Program-made: the position numbers and the translations under genes
Notes under the pieces: generated by a model
What the model was told of the DNA's origin: nothing
Seen by the model: the letters and a program-made list of their open reading frames with translations, nothing else
Databases searched by the model: none
In this document: in pieces, positions 17,443 through 25,144 of the stretch
How positions within the stretch are numbered: the first letter of the stretch is position 1
Layout: each line of letters opens with the position of its first letter
NCBI RefSeq assembly: GCF_000383675.1
Contig: NZ_KB911822.1
Span: 62,001 to 126,000, forward strand
Reading direction: 5' to 3'
Origin: Terracoccus sp. 273MFTsu3.1
Lineage (GTDB): Bacteria > Actinomycetota > Actinomycetes > Actinomycetales > Dermatophilaceae
DNA length: 64,000 nucleotides

Positions 17443-18477
17443 TCATGAGGTCGTGGCGCCGGCGTGACGGTCGTGTGCGGGGGCGGGGGTGTGTCGGGCG
17501 GCCGGCCGGGGTGCCGTGCGTCCGCTCCCGCGGGGCGGGGTGCGCGGACGACGCCACAGCACGAGCGACCCGACCAGGCCGACGACGACCGCGACGAGGT
17601 GCACGCCCCAGGCCTGGTTGGCGGGCGACAGGGCGGCGAGGAAGACGTCGCGGCTCGCCTCGACGTGGTCGCGCAGCCCGTTGGGCAGCCCGGAGCGCGG
17701 GCGCAGGTAGGACGCGAGGTAGGAGAAGGCGGTCTGGCCGGCGGCGCAGACGGAGAGCAGGACGAGCACCGCGAGCCACGTCACGAGGCGCCGGGCCGGT
17801 CGCAGTCCCAGGCCGGCCAGGGCCAGACCCGCGGCCACGCCCACGACGACCGAGCTCCACTGCAGCAGCCCCAGCGACCGCTGGAGGCCGAGCAGCGCGA
17901 CGACGACGGCGCTGACCCAGCTGCCGAGCGCCACGGCGAGCGGCGTGGCGGCCAGGGCGCGCAGCACCGGGCCACCGAGCGCGACGGTCAGGCCGAGCAC
18001 GAGGCCGAGCACCGTGCCGAGCACCGCGACGGCGAGGACGCCGAGGAGGACGCGGTCGTCGCGGTCGAAGTCGCTGCCGAGCTGGCGGGTGGCGCCCGCG
18101 GACTGGGCGATCGTGTAGGCGCCGGACGTGAGGGCGCCGAGGGTGGCGAGCACGGCCACCCGTAGACGTCGCCCGCCGCGGGGACGCACCCAGAGCGTCG
18201 CCAGGGCCGCGAGGCCGCCGCCGACGAGCGTGATCGTCAGGAGCAGCCCGAGGCGCGCCGTCGTGAACGGCAGGAGGCTGATGTAGCCGTCGGTCGCCGA
18301 GCCGGTGGCGACGTCGTAGGGCCAGTTGCGGGGCGACCGCGCCCCGAGCCCGTCGAGGGTCCAGGGCAGCGCGCCGCCGACCCACCAGGCCGCCGCCGCG
18401 AGGGGGAGCACCGGCCACAGGTGGGCGCGCGCAGGCCGACGGTGTGTCTCACTGCCCACGCCAACGCCGGTGTCCAC
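17443..18477 (-). CDS. Multi-pass membrane protein of unknown function
   Basis: 344 residues. Hydrophobic segments are visible at about 20-37, 72-95, 105-118, 148-172, 178-200, 208-228, 236-256 and 290-306, giving roughly eight TM helices, with a long extracytoplasmic loop (SYLRPRSGLPNGLRDHVEASRDVF) and an Arg/Pro/His-rich cytosolic tail. No catalytic motif is recognised. The start is uncertain: GTG 18477 (chosen) or GTG 18459. It sits just upstream of the PBP gene on the same strand and may be a cell-envelope protein. Confidence 0.7.
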   Translation of the reverse strand: MDTGVGVGSETHRRPARAHLWPVLPLAAAAWWVGGALPWTLDGLGARSPRNWPYDVATGSATDGYISLLPFTTARLGLLLTITLVGGGLAALATLWVRPRGGRRLRVAVLATLGALTSGAYTIAQSAGATRQLGSDFDRDDRVLLGVLAVAVLGTVLGLVLGLTVALGGPVLRALAATPLAVALGSWVSAVVVALLGLQRSLGLLQWSSVVVGVAAGLALAGLGLRPARRLVTWLAVLVLLSVCAAGQTAFSYLASYLRPRSGLPNGLRDHVEASRDVFLAALSPANQAWGVHLVAVVVGLVGSLVLWRRPRTPPRGSGRTAPRPAARHTPAPAHDRHAGATTS

Positions 18478-18541
18478 GCGCAGATCCGATCATGACTGAC
18501 CGACATCCGCCAATCGTCGGCGCGCTCGTGCGCCGCTGGGG

Positions 18542-19183
18542 TCAGCGCTCCGGGCGCCAGAGCTGCACGGAGGCCACGGGCTCGAAGCCGGCCGCGAGGA
18601 ACGCGCGCAGGGCACGGGCGTTGCCGGGCGCACAGGCCGCGACGACGACGTCGCCCTCGTCGATGAGGGTCAGCGCGTCGCGCACGACGTCGGTCCCGAC
18701 GTGGTCCTTGGACGGATCGGTCTCGAGGCCCACCTCGGGCAGTCCACCCAGCCCGGTCGAGAGGGTCACGAGCGTGTGGTCGTCGGGGGCGGCATACCCG
18801 AAGGTCGTGACGTCGCTGCGCACGGAGGTCGCGTGCTCGGCGCGAGGGTGGTTGCGCAGGTCGCTGCGCGGCACGAGCGCGGGCTCGCCGCCGGCGCCGC
18901 GGGCCACGAGGATGATGTCGAGCGCGTCGATCCAGCCGGTGCCGGCCAGACGTGAGACGAGGCGGGGGTTGCTCGCGCCGCCGAAGCCGTCCGGGCTCAG
19001 GGAGTCCAGGGTGCCGTCGGAGACGTCGTCCTCGACGGCGAGGTAGGCGTGTCCGGTGAAGGCGACGACGCCCTCGACGCCGCGCCGCCACGGCTCGACG
19101 CGCTGCCACGCGCCGTCGACGGTGGGGAAGTCGCCGCCGGCGGCCTTGCTGAGGACTTCCGCAATGGGGTGCACGGCGTCCAT
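18542..19183 (-). CDS. GNAT-like N-acetyltransferase
   Basis: 213 residues from ATG 19183. A long N-terminal region (MDAVHPIAEVLSKAAGGDFPTVDGA, VVAFTGHAYLAVEDDV) precedes a GNAT-like C-terminal half: LVTLSTGLGGLPEVGLETDPSKDHVGTDVVRDAL, VVAACAPGNARALRAFLAAGFEPVASVQLW. The last segment is the typical GNAT alpha4-beta7 region. The acetyl-CoA R/QxxGxG/A loop is degenerate (DPSKDHVGTDV), so activity is uncertain. An upstream GTG at 19222 with GGAGG 10 nt before it is an alternative start. Substrate unknown. Confidence 0.72.
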   Translation of the reverse strand: MDAVHPIAEVLSKAAGGDFPTVDGAWQRVEPWRRGVEGVVAFTGHAYLAVEDDVSDGTLDSLSPDGFGGASNPRLVSRLAGTGWIDALDIILVARGAGGEPALVPRSDLRNHPRAEHATSVRSDVTTFGYAAPDDHTLVTLSTGLGGLPEVGLETDPSKDHVGTDVVRDALTLIDEGDVVVAACAPGNARALRAFLAAGFEPVASVQLWRPER

Positions 19184-19275
19184 CAAACCTGCCGCGCCGA
19201 CCCGGCGCCCGTCGGGGTCCACCTGTTGGCACCCTCCCGCCGCGCTCCCTCTGCTCTCCCGACACCCCCGCCGGG

Positions 19276-19281
19276 TAGGTT
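19276..19281 (+). promoter_or_regulatory. Leaderless -10 element (TAGGTT)
   Basis: TAGGTT ends 6 nt before the ATG at 19288, supporting that start over the GTG at 19282. Confidence 0.6.
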
Positions 19282-19287
19282 GTGGCC

Positions 19288-20400
19288 ATGTCCCGACCGC
19301 ACGCGGCCGCCATCGTGGAGGACTCCGTCCACCAGCAGGTCGAGCGCGTGCTCCGCAGCCGCGGCTGGGGCAACCGGGTCATCACCCATGTCGGCTACGG
19401 CTCGTCGTCCTTCGTCCGTGTCTATGCGCGGATCCTCCTCGGGCGCAAGGGTCGTGAGGACGTCGAGGGTCCGCAGGCCAGGCAGGACGCGACCGGTGCC
19501 CTCAGCCCGGCCCACTACGACCGGGGTTGGCGCGCCTTCATCACCTCGCCGGCGACAGGCGTCCCGGTCAAGGTCACTGCTGGTGACCGTGAGGTCTACG
19601 GCCGTTCCGACCGCGGCGGGCACGTCGACATCGTCGCCCGCGACCACGGTCTCGCCCCGGGCTGGCAGCAGGTGGTCGTCGAGGTGCAGGGCACCGACCC
19701 AGTCGCGGCCGACGTCTTCATCGTCGCCGACGGCGTCACGCACGGCATCGTCAGCGACATCGACGACACCGTCATCACGACGATGCTGCCCCGCCCGATG
19801 ATCGCGGCGTTCAACACCTTCGTCCGCAGGGGCAAGGCGCGTCATGCGGTCTCGGGCATGGCACCGATGTACCGCCGCATCCTCTCGGCGCACCCGGGCG
19901 CACCCATCGTCTACGTGTCGACCGGCGCCTGGAACGCCGCCGCCACCCTCAACCGCTTCCTCGTCGAGAACGGCTTCCCGCTCGGTCCGCTCATGCTCAC
20001 CGACTGGGGACCCACCAACACCGGGTGGTTCCGCAGCGGGCAGGCGCACAAGCGCACCTGCCTCGACCGCCTCGCCCGCGACTTCCCCGAGATCAGGTGG
20101 CTCCTCGTCGGCGACGACGGCCAGCACGACCCCCAGATCTACGCCGACTTCGCCGAGGCGCGCCCCGACCGCGTCGACGCCATCTGCATCCGCCACCTGT
20201 CGCCGACCGAGCAGGTGCTGTCCAACCCGATGAAGATCGACTCGCCGATCCGTCCCTGGGCGTCGCGGTCCGTGCCGACCTTCTCGGCGGCCGACGGGCA
20301 CGGGATGCTCCGCGTCCTCGAGGGTGCCGGCAAGGTCGGCGAGGTCGTCGCGGCCGACGAGCAGCCCTCGCGTCCGGGCCGTTCCGTCGGCTCCGGGTGA
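19288..20400 (+). CDS. App1-family phosphatase-like protein (DUF2183, HAD-like)
   Basis: 370 residues. The C-terminal half carries the App1/DUF2183 HAD-type motif GIVSDIDDTVITT, followed by FVRRGKARHAVSGMAPMYRRIL, YVSTGAWNAAATLNRFLVENGFP and LLVGDDGQHDPQIYADFA. In yeast App1 this catalytic domain is a Mg2+-dependent phosphatidate phosphatase; bacterial homologues are uncharacterised. The N-terminal ~150 residues form a beta-rich domain (TSPATGVPVKVTAGDREVYGRSDRGG). No signal peptide is seen. It is followed after 12 bp by the Fpg/Nei gene. Confidence 0.88.
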   Translation: MSRPHAAAIVEDSVHQQVERVLRSRGWGNRVITHVGYGSSSFVRVYARILLGRKGREDVEGPQARQDATGALSPAHYDRGWRAFITSPATGVPVKVTAGDREVYGRSDRGGHVDIVARDHGLAPGWQQVVVEVQGTDPVAADVFIVADGVTHGIVSDIDDTVITTMLPRPMIAAFNTFVRRGKARHAVSGMAPMYRRILSAHPGAPIVYVSTGAWNAAATLNRFLVENGFPLGPLMLTDWGPTNTGWFRSGQAHKRTCLDRLARDFPEIRWLLVGDDGQHDPQIYADFAEARPDRVDAICIRHLSPTEQVLSNPMKIDSPIRPWASRSVPTFSAADGHGMLRVLEGAGKVGEVVAADEQPSRPGRSVGSG

Positions 20401-20412
20401 CAGACTGGGGCC

Positions 20413-21273
20413 ATGCCTGAGCTGCCGGAGGTGCAGGCGCTCGTCGACTTCCTCGCCGAGCGGACGGACGGCCTTGCCGTCACCAAGGTCGAGGTCGCCT
20501 CGTTCAGCGTGCTCAAGACGTTCAACCCACCACCGCAGGCGCTCGAGGGCGCACCGATCGACGGCGTCCACCGCCACGGCAAGTTCCTCGACATCGACGC
20601 CGACGGCACCCACCTCGTCTTCCACCTCGCGCGGGCCGGCTGGCTGCGCTGGTCCGACCAGCTGCCGATGACCGTGCTCCGGCCGGGCAAGTCACCGATC
20701 GCGCTCCGGGTGCGGTTGTCCGACGGCTCCGGTTTCGACCTGACCGAGGCCGGCACGAAGAAGTCGCTCGCGGCCTACATCGTCACCGACCCGGCCCAGG
20801 TGCCCGGCATCGCGCGACTCGGTCCCGACCCGTTGGCCGACGACTTCACCCTCGAGCGGTTCCGCTCGATGATCGAGGGCCGCCGCACGCAGATCAAGGG
20901 CCTGCTGCGCGACCAGGAGTTCATCGCCGGCGTCGGCAACGCCTACTCCGACGAGATCCTGCACGTCGCCAAGATCAGCCCGTTCGCCATCGCGGGCACG
21001 CTCGCCCCCGAGGTGGTCGACCGGTTGTATGCCGCCCTGCGCGACACGCTGAAGAGCGCGGTCACGACAGCGTCGGGCAAGCCGGCCAAGGAGCTCAAGG
21101 ACGCCAAGCGCGCGGGCATGCGGGTCCACGCCCGCACCGGCGAGCTGTGCCCGGAGTGCGGCGACGTCGTCCGCGAGGTGTCGTTCGCCGACACGTCGTT
21201 GCAGTACTGCGCCACCTGCCAGACCGGCGGCAAGCCGCTCGCCGACCGGCGGATGTCCAAGCTGCTCAAGTGA
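20413..21273 (+). CDS. Fpg/Nei-family DNA glycosylase
   Basis: 286 residues. The mature N-terminus PELPEVQ supplies Pro2 (Schiff-base nucleophile) and Glu3. The H2TH region reads LLRDQEFIAGVGNAYSDEIL, and the zinc finger is CPEC...YCATCQTGGKPLADRRMSKLLK. Fpg/Nei enzymes excise oxidised bases and nick the abasic site. The second residue block (HRHGKFLDIDADGTHLVFHLARAG) fits the actinobacterial Nei-like clade better than classic MutM, so I leave the symbol open. CAGACT lies 6 nt before the ATG, the same variant -10 as at moeA and mobA. Confidence 0.92.
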   Translation: MPELPEVQALVDFLAERTDGLAVTKVEVASFSVLKTFNPPPQALEGAPIDGVHRHGKFLDIDADGTHLVFHLARAGWLRWSDQLPMTVLRPGKSPIALRVRLSDGSGFDLTEAGTKKSLAAYIVTDPAQVPGIARLGPDPLADDFTLERFRSMIEGRRTQIKGLLRDQEFIAGVGNAYSDEILHVAKISPFAIAGTLAPEVVDRLYAALRDTLKSAVTTASGKPAKELKDAKRAGMRVHARTGELCPECGDVVREVSFADTSLQYCATCQTGGKPLADRRMSKLLK

Positions 21274-21355
21274 GCACGCCCCTCGGGCCCGACGGGCCGC
21301 GGCGCGGATTCGTCCGGAATGCAACGCTTCCGGTCTCGTGGTTGTCTTCATCGTC

Positions 21356-22147
21356 ATGAAGCCGTTGACCCACCACGTCCTGCGCGGTCCCCTCCACCCG
21401 GCCCGTCGCCCTCGAGGCCTCCTCGCGCTCGCTGTCGGAGCCGTGCTCGTCACGAGTGCCTGCGGGCAGGCGACGCCGTCACCGGGGGCCGCGACGCCCG
21501 CGGGTGGCGACGGACCCTCGGCCACGGCCGGCTCGACGGTCGACGCCGGTGCGGGCGCCGAGACGGCGACCCCGGGCGGCGTGCGCCTCGAGGCGACGAT
21601 GGCACCGGGAGGGCCCGAGGTGGGTGCGACGGGTGCGACGGGTGCCGGCATCGCGGCGAGTCCCGGCCTCGTCGTCGACTACACGCTGACCAACACCGGC
21701 ACGAAGCCCGTCCTCGCCTACGACGTCGTGCCCGCCGACCTCGGCAGCGCGACGCTCGCCCCGGACGTCGACGCCAAGCACGCGTGGGTCTACGAGGAGT
21801 CCGGCGTCCTCCGCCTCAGCAAGCAGGGGTTCGCGCCCGGCCCGAACGTCCGCTTCGCGGCCGCGCCCGTCATGGGCGGCCACACGGTCGCCCCCGGTGC
21901 CAGCATCACCGGCAAGGCGTATGCCGTGTCGCCGCCGACGCTCGACGTGCCGGGTGACTCGTTCGAGGCCCCGCGGACGCCGGTCGACCCCGCAGTCAAG
22001 CAGTGGCAGTTCTGCGTCCAGGTCTCCGATCGCGCCGGGCAGTCCCGGCCGTCCGCCGTCGGCGGCGGCGTCGTCGAGGCGGCCTCGACGGCCCCGCAGG
22101 GCGACGAGCTCGTCTGCACCCCGCCGTCGACGATCCCCGTCGCCTGA
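21356..22147 (+). CDS. Lipoprotein of unknown function
   Basis: 263 residues from ATG 21356. The signal peptide ends in lipobox VTSACG, followed by a Pro/Ser/Thr/Gly-rich spacer. The mature part resembles a secreted beta-sandwich: VVDYTLTNTGTKPVLAYDVVP, then WVYEESGVLRLSKQGFAPGPNVRFAAAP and VAPGASITGKAYAV, with a late Cys pair (FCVQVS, LVCTPP). No enzyme motif is seen. A GTG at 21338 is in frame and gives a slightly longer n-region. It is convergent with the FCD-GntR gene 11 bp away, with no obvious terminator between. Confidence 0.75.
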   Translation: MKPLTHHVLRGPLHPARRPRGLLALAVGAVLVTSACGQATPSPGAATPAGGDGPSATAGSTVDAGAGAETATPGGVRLEATMAPGGPEVGATGATGAGIAASPGLVVDYTLTNTGTKPVLAYDVVPADLGSATLAPDVDAKHAWVYEESGVLRLSKQGFAPGPNVRFAAAPVMGGHTVAPGASITGKAYAVSPPTLDVPGDSFEAPRTPVDPAVKQWQFCVQVSDRAGQSRPSAVGGGVVEAASTAPQGDELVCTPPSTIPVA

Positions 22148-22158
22148 CGGCCGAGCCC

Positions 22159-22806
22159 TCAGGCCTCGGTGTCGAGGCTCGTGACGGCCGCGCGGCTGCT
22201 CGCGAGGTGGTCGCGGAAGACCGCCGCGGCGCGGTCGGCGTCGCGGGAGCGAAGGGCCTCGACGATGGCGCGGTGCTCGGCGACCATGCTGGCGGGCTCG
22301 GTGTGCTGGTTGAGCAGCCAGGCCATCCGACCGGCGACCGGCTCGATGATCGAGCTGAGCACGCGGCTGCCGGCGAGGTCGACCAGCGCGTCGTGGAACG
22401 CCGCGTTGGCGCCGATCGCCTCGGCCTGACGACCGGCTCGGGCGTGCGCGTCGGCTCGGGTCACGAGGTCGTCGAGGGAGGCGAGCCCGTCGTCGTCGAG
22501 CACGTCGACGAGCCGGTGCGAGAGCACCGCCTCGAGGGACTCGCGCACCGCGAAGAGCATGGCGACGTCGTCAGGGTCGAGACGGCGGACGACCATGCCC
22601 CGCGTCGGCCGCTCCTCGAGGAAGCCTTCGCGCTCGAGGGCACGGAGTGCCTCGCGCACCGGCACGCGCGAGACGCCGAGCTGCTCGGCGACCTGTCGCT
22701 CGACGAGACGGGCCCCGGGGGCGAGCTCGCCCGACACGATGCGTCCGCGAAGCGCCTCGGTGACGGAGTCGCGCAGCGATCCCGCATGTTCCTCACGAGT
22801 AGGCAT
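22159..22806 (-). CDS. GntR-family transcriptional regulator, FCD (FadR/VanR) subfamily
   Basis: 215 residues. The N-terminal winged helix has LRGRIVSGELAPGARLVERQVAEQLGVSRVPVREALRALEREGFLEERPTRG, and the C-terminal all-helical FCD ligand domain holds the metal-site pattern FHDALVDLAG and AEHRAIVEALRSRDADRAAAVFRDHLASS (His residues for Zn/Ni). The ATG at 22806 has a GGAGGGG ribosome site. Two copies of TTGGTATACCAA lie between it and the divergent amidohydrolase gene; these fit GntR-type sites (TNGT-N-ACNA), so it most likely represses both itself and the neighbour. Effector unknown, possibly the amidohydrolase substrate. Confidence 0.93.
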   Translation of the reverse strand: MPTREEHAGSLRDSVTEALRGRIVSGELAPGARLVERQVAEQLGVSRVPVREALRALEREGFLEERPTRGMVVRRLDPDDVAMLFAVRESLEAVLSHRLVDVLDDDGLASLDDLVTRADAHARAGRQAEAIGANAAFHDALVDLAGSRVLSSIIEPVAGRMAWLLNQHTEPASMVAEHRAIVEALRSRDADRAAAVFRDHLASSRAAVTSLDTEA

Positions 22807-22823
22807 TGACCACCCCTCCTCAC

Positions 22824-22848
22824 TTGGTATACCAAATTGGTATACCAA
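22824..22848. promoter_or_regulatory. Duplicated palindromic operator (2 x TTGGTATACCAA)
   Basis: Two identical 12-bp perfect palindromes (22824-22835 and 22837-22848) are separated by one A, a 13-bp repeat period. They are strikingly AT-rich for this genome and lie between the FCD-GntR start (22806) and the amidohydrolase start (22887). They match the GntR/FadR half-site logic TGGT...ACCA and probably also overlap the -10 regions. Confidence 0.85.
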
Positions 22849-22886
22849 ACCTGGCTCGATCCGAGCCTAACTCCTGGAGGTCCCGC

Positions 22887-24218
22887 ATGTGCCTGCACGA
22901 CCACGACGCCACGCCGTCCCTGCCGCCCGCGGCCCTCTCCCGTCGAAACGTCATCGTCGGGGCCGCGGTCCTCGCGGGCGTCACCGCCGGAGGCATCGCC
23001 TCGGCCTCCTCGGCCTCCGCCCTGGATGAGGTGGCGACGAGCAGCCGGACCGGTTCGGTCCGGCCGTCCACAGCGCCTCCGCTCGTCGTCGAGGGCGGCT
23101 CGGTCGTCGACCCGCTCACAGGTCATGTCGTCGAGGACGGCGTCGTCGTCCTGCGGGACGGCCGGGTGCTCGCCGTCGGCTCGCGCGACACGACCCGCCG
23201 CGCCGTGGCGTCCGTCGGGTCCGCGGCGCGTCGCATCGACGCCTCGGGTCGCTGGGTCGTGCCCGGACTCATCGACGTCCACGTCCACGCGAACGCTCTG
23301 GCGGACGCCCGCGCCCTCGTGCGGGCCGGCGCGACGTCGGTGCGCAGCGGCTCGTCCTCCTTCTACCAGGACGTCGCGATGCGCTCGCTGCCCGACCGGG
23401 TGCCCGGCCTCGCGCCGCGGATGCGGGCGGCCGGCATCTTCGTGTCGCCGCAGCTCGGCGACTCGCTGCTCGCCGACCCGGAGCTGGCGCCCCTCGCGGC
23501 GCTCCCCGGCGGGGTCACCTCCACCGCCGACATCGCCCACGTGACGCGGGTCAACGTGTCGCGCGGCGTCGACGTCGTCAAGACGCGGGCGAACCCGCGG
23601 GCGGGCCTCGCCGAGCAGGACCCTCGCGAGCTCGTCTACGACCGGGAGCAGCTGAGCGCCGTCGTGCGCGCCGCGAGCGGGCGGCCGGTGCTCTGCCACG
23701 CCTACAGCGCCGAGGGCATCGACGGCGCCGTCCGCGCGGGCGTCCGCAGCATCGAGCACGGCGTCTTCGTCAGTGACGCAACGATCTCCGAGATGGCCCG
23801 ACGCGACACCCACTTCACCCCGACCCTCGCGGCGATCAGCGGGATGATCGGCTCGACCGACCCCGTCCTCGACGCCCGCGGCCGGGAGTACACCCCGATC
23901 CTCATGAAGGCCGTGCGCGAGGCGCACGAGCGGGGCGTCACCGTCGTCGCCGGCACCGACTCCTTCGGCACCGACGTCGACCCCATCGGCTCGGAGGTGC
24001 GCCTGCTCGTCGAGGCCGGTCTCACGCCGCTCGACGCGCTGCGCGCTGCCACGACGAGCGCCGCGCGCCTGCTCGGGTGGTCCCGTCAGGCCGGTCGGCT
24101 CATGCCGGGCGGCTTCGGCGACCTGCTCGTCGTCGACGGCAACCCGCTCGACGACGGCAGCGCGGTCGAGCGCGTCCGGGTCGTCGTGGCCCAGGGGGCC
24201 GTGGTCCGCCAGGACTGA
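22887..24218 (+). CDS. Tat-exported amidohydrolase (imidazolonepropionase/prolidase-like)
   Basis: 443 residues. A twin-arginine signal (ALSRRNVIVGAAVLAGVTAGG) predicts export as a folded metalloenzyme. The amidohydrolase barrel has the HxH metal site (IDVHVHAN), Lys in VDVVKTRAN, His in VLCHAYSAEG, His in RSIEHGVF, Asp in VVAGTDSFGTD, and the C-terminal composite-domain motif MPGGFGDLLVVDGNPL. Family members hydrolyse amide or imide bonds in dipeptides and heterocycles. The ATG at 22887 has GGAGG 6 nt upstream. It is divergent from an FCD-GntR regulator and probably induced by its substrate. Confidence 0.9.
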   Translation: MCLHDHDATPSLPPAALSRRNVIVGAAVLAGVTAGGIASASSASALDEVATSSRTGSVRPSTAPPLVVEGGSVVDPLTGHVVEDGVVVLRDGRVLAVGSRDTTRRAVASVGSAARRIDASGRWVVPGLIDVHVHANALADARALVRAGATSVRSGSSSFYQDVAMRSLPDRVPGLAPRMRAAGIFVSPQLGDSLLADPELAPLAALPGGVTSTADIAHVTRVNVSRGVDVVKTRANPRAGLAEQDPRELVYDREQLSAVVRAASGRPVLCHAYSAEGIDGAVRAGVRSIEHGVFVSDATISEMARRDTHFTPTLAAISGMIGSTDPVLDARGREYTPILMKAVREAHERGVTVVAGTDSFGTDVDPIGSEVRLLVEAGLTPLDALRAATTSAARLLGWSRQAGRLMPGGFGDLLVVDGNPLDDGSAVERVRVVVAQGAVVRQD

Positions 24219-24222
24219 CCGG

Positions 24223-24687
24223 TCAGAGATGGATCGAGACGTGGCCGCCGTTCGCGATGCCCAGGCAGCTGAAGAGCATGAAGGATCCCGGCCAGGCCGC
24301 GGCGGCGGCCAGGCACCACGTCTTGACCGAGCGTGAGGCGGCCCGTGCCCCCTCCCAGTCGCCGATGGCCCACTTCGGGTTCACCTGGGTGGACTTGATG
24401 ATCGCGACGATCCCGAAGGGCGTGAAGCAGAAGATCGTGCACAGGATCGCCCAGCCGAGCCGGGTGGGCGGTGGAGGCGCCTGACCGCTGCGGGGGCCCA
24501 CCCACTCGGCGATGGGGGTGGTGGCATACGGCAGCGGGTCGACCCGGCCTGCGGGCGGTGGCAGCGGGACGGGCGGCGGCGTCATCGGCGCGCTCGGCGG
24601 CGCCGAGGTGGTGGCGTCCGGCGACTCGAGGTCGGGCAGCCACTGCGACCAGGTGTCCTGCGTGGGATCGGGTCGACGGTCGTCCAT
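24223..24687 (-). CDS. CD225/dispanin-like small membrane protein
   Basis: 154 residues. A Pro-rich cytosolic N-terminal half (PPPVPLPPPAG, PPPPTRLG) precedes two TM helices joined by the CD225 signature: WAILCTIFCFTPFGIVAIIKSTQVN, then KWAIGDWEGARAASRSVKTWCLAAAAAW. The family includes eukaryotic IFITMs; bacterial members are uncharacterised. The ATG at 24687 has AGGAG 10 nt upstream. It ends 4 bp from the convergent amidohydrolase stop. Confidence 0.85.
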   Translation of the reverse strand: MDDRRPDPTQDTWSQWLPDLESPDATTSAPPSAPMTPPPVPLPPPAGRVDPLPYATTPIAEWVGPRSGQAPPPPTRLGWAILCTIFCFTPFGIVAIIKSTQVNPKWAIGDWEGARAASRSVKTWCLAAAAAWPGSFMLFSCLGIANGGHVSIHL

Positions 24688-24797
24688 GGTCCGGGTGCTC
24701 CTGGCTCGGCGGGTCGGTCACTGGTGAGACCCGTCAGGAGCGACAGCGTTCCATGGACCGGACGCGGGCGGGCGCGAACCGGACGAATCGCCCCGAG

Positions 24798-25118
24798 TCA
24801 GATGATGGTGGGGTCGCCGTCCGCGCTGAGCTGCTTGCCGGCCCGCTCCCACTCGAGCATCCCGCCCTCGACGTTGGCGACGTCGTAGCCCTGGTGCACG
24901 AGCCACTGGACCGCACGCGCCGAGCGGCCGCCCATCCGGCACACGACCGCGACGGTGGCATCGGTGTCGGGCAGCTCGTCGATGCGTGAGGGCAGCTCGC
25001 CGAGGGGGATGTGGATGGCGTTGGGAGCGTGGCCCGCAGCCCACTCGTCGGCCTCGCGGACGTCGACGAGGACGGCGTCGTCGGGCAGCTCGGACACGGT
25101 CGTCGTGGGGATGCTCAT
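24798..25118 (-). CDS. Single-domain rhodanese-like protein
   Basis: 106 residues with one rhodanese fold: SELPDDAVLVDVREADEWAAGHAPNAIHIPLGELPSRI, then the catalytic loop VVCRMGGRSARAVQWL with active-site Cys and GGMLEWERAG at the C-terminus. Such proteins carry persulfide sulfur to acceptors in the cytosol. The ATG at 25118 is preferred, with AGGA about 8 nt upstream; ATG 25127 is the alternative. The neighbour at 25145 on the same strand starts a regulator/DUF1648 pair. A sulfur donor role for the Mo-cofactor genes is possible but only a guess. Confidence 0.9.
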   Translation of the reverse strand: MSIPTTTVSELPDDAVLVDVREADEWAAGHAPNAIHIPLGELPSRIDELPDTDATVAVVCRMGGRSARAVQWLVHQGYDVANVEGGMLEWERAGKQLSADGDPTII

Positions 25119-25144
25119 GCCGTCCATCCTGACACGGGACCTCG

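Noticed and set aside
17408-18418. N-terminal extension of the PBP up to 978 residues
   Set aside because: The upstream part is an out-of-frame reading of the membrane-protein gene; the lipobox at ATG 17407 marks the real start.
22824-22848. Twin palindromes as an IS terminal repeat or attachment site
   Set aside because: There is no mobile gene nearby, and position and sequence fit a GntR operator better.
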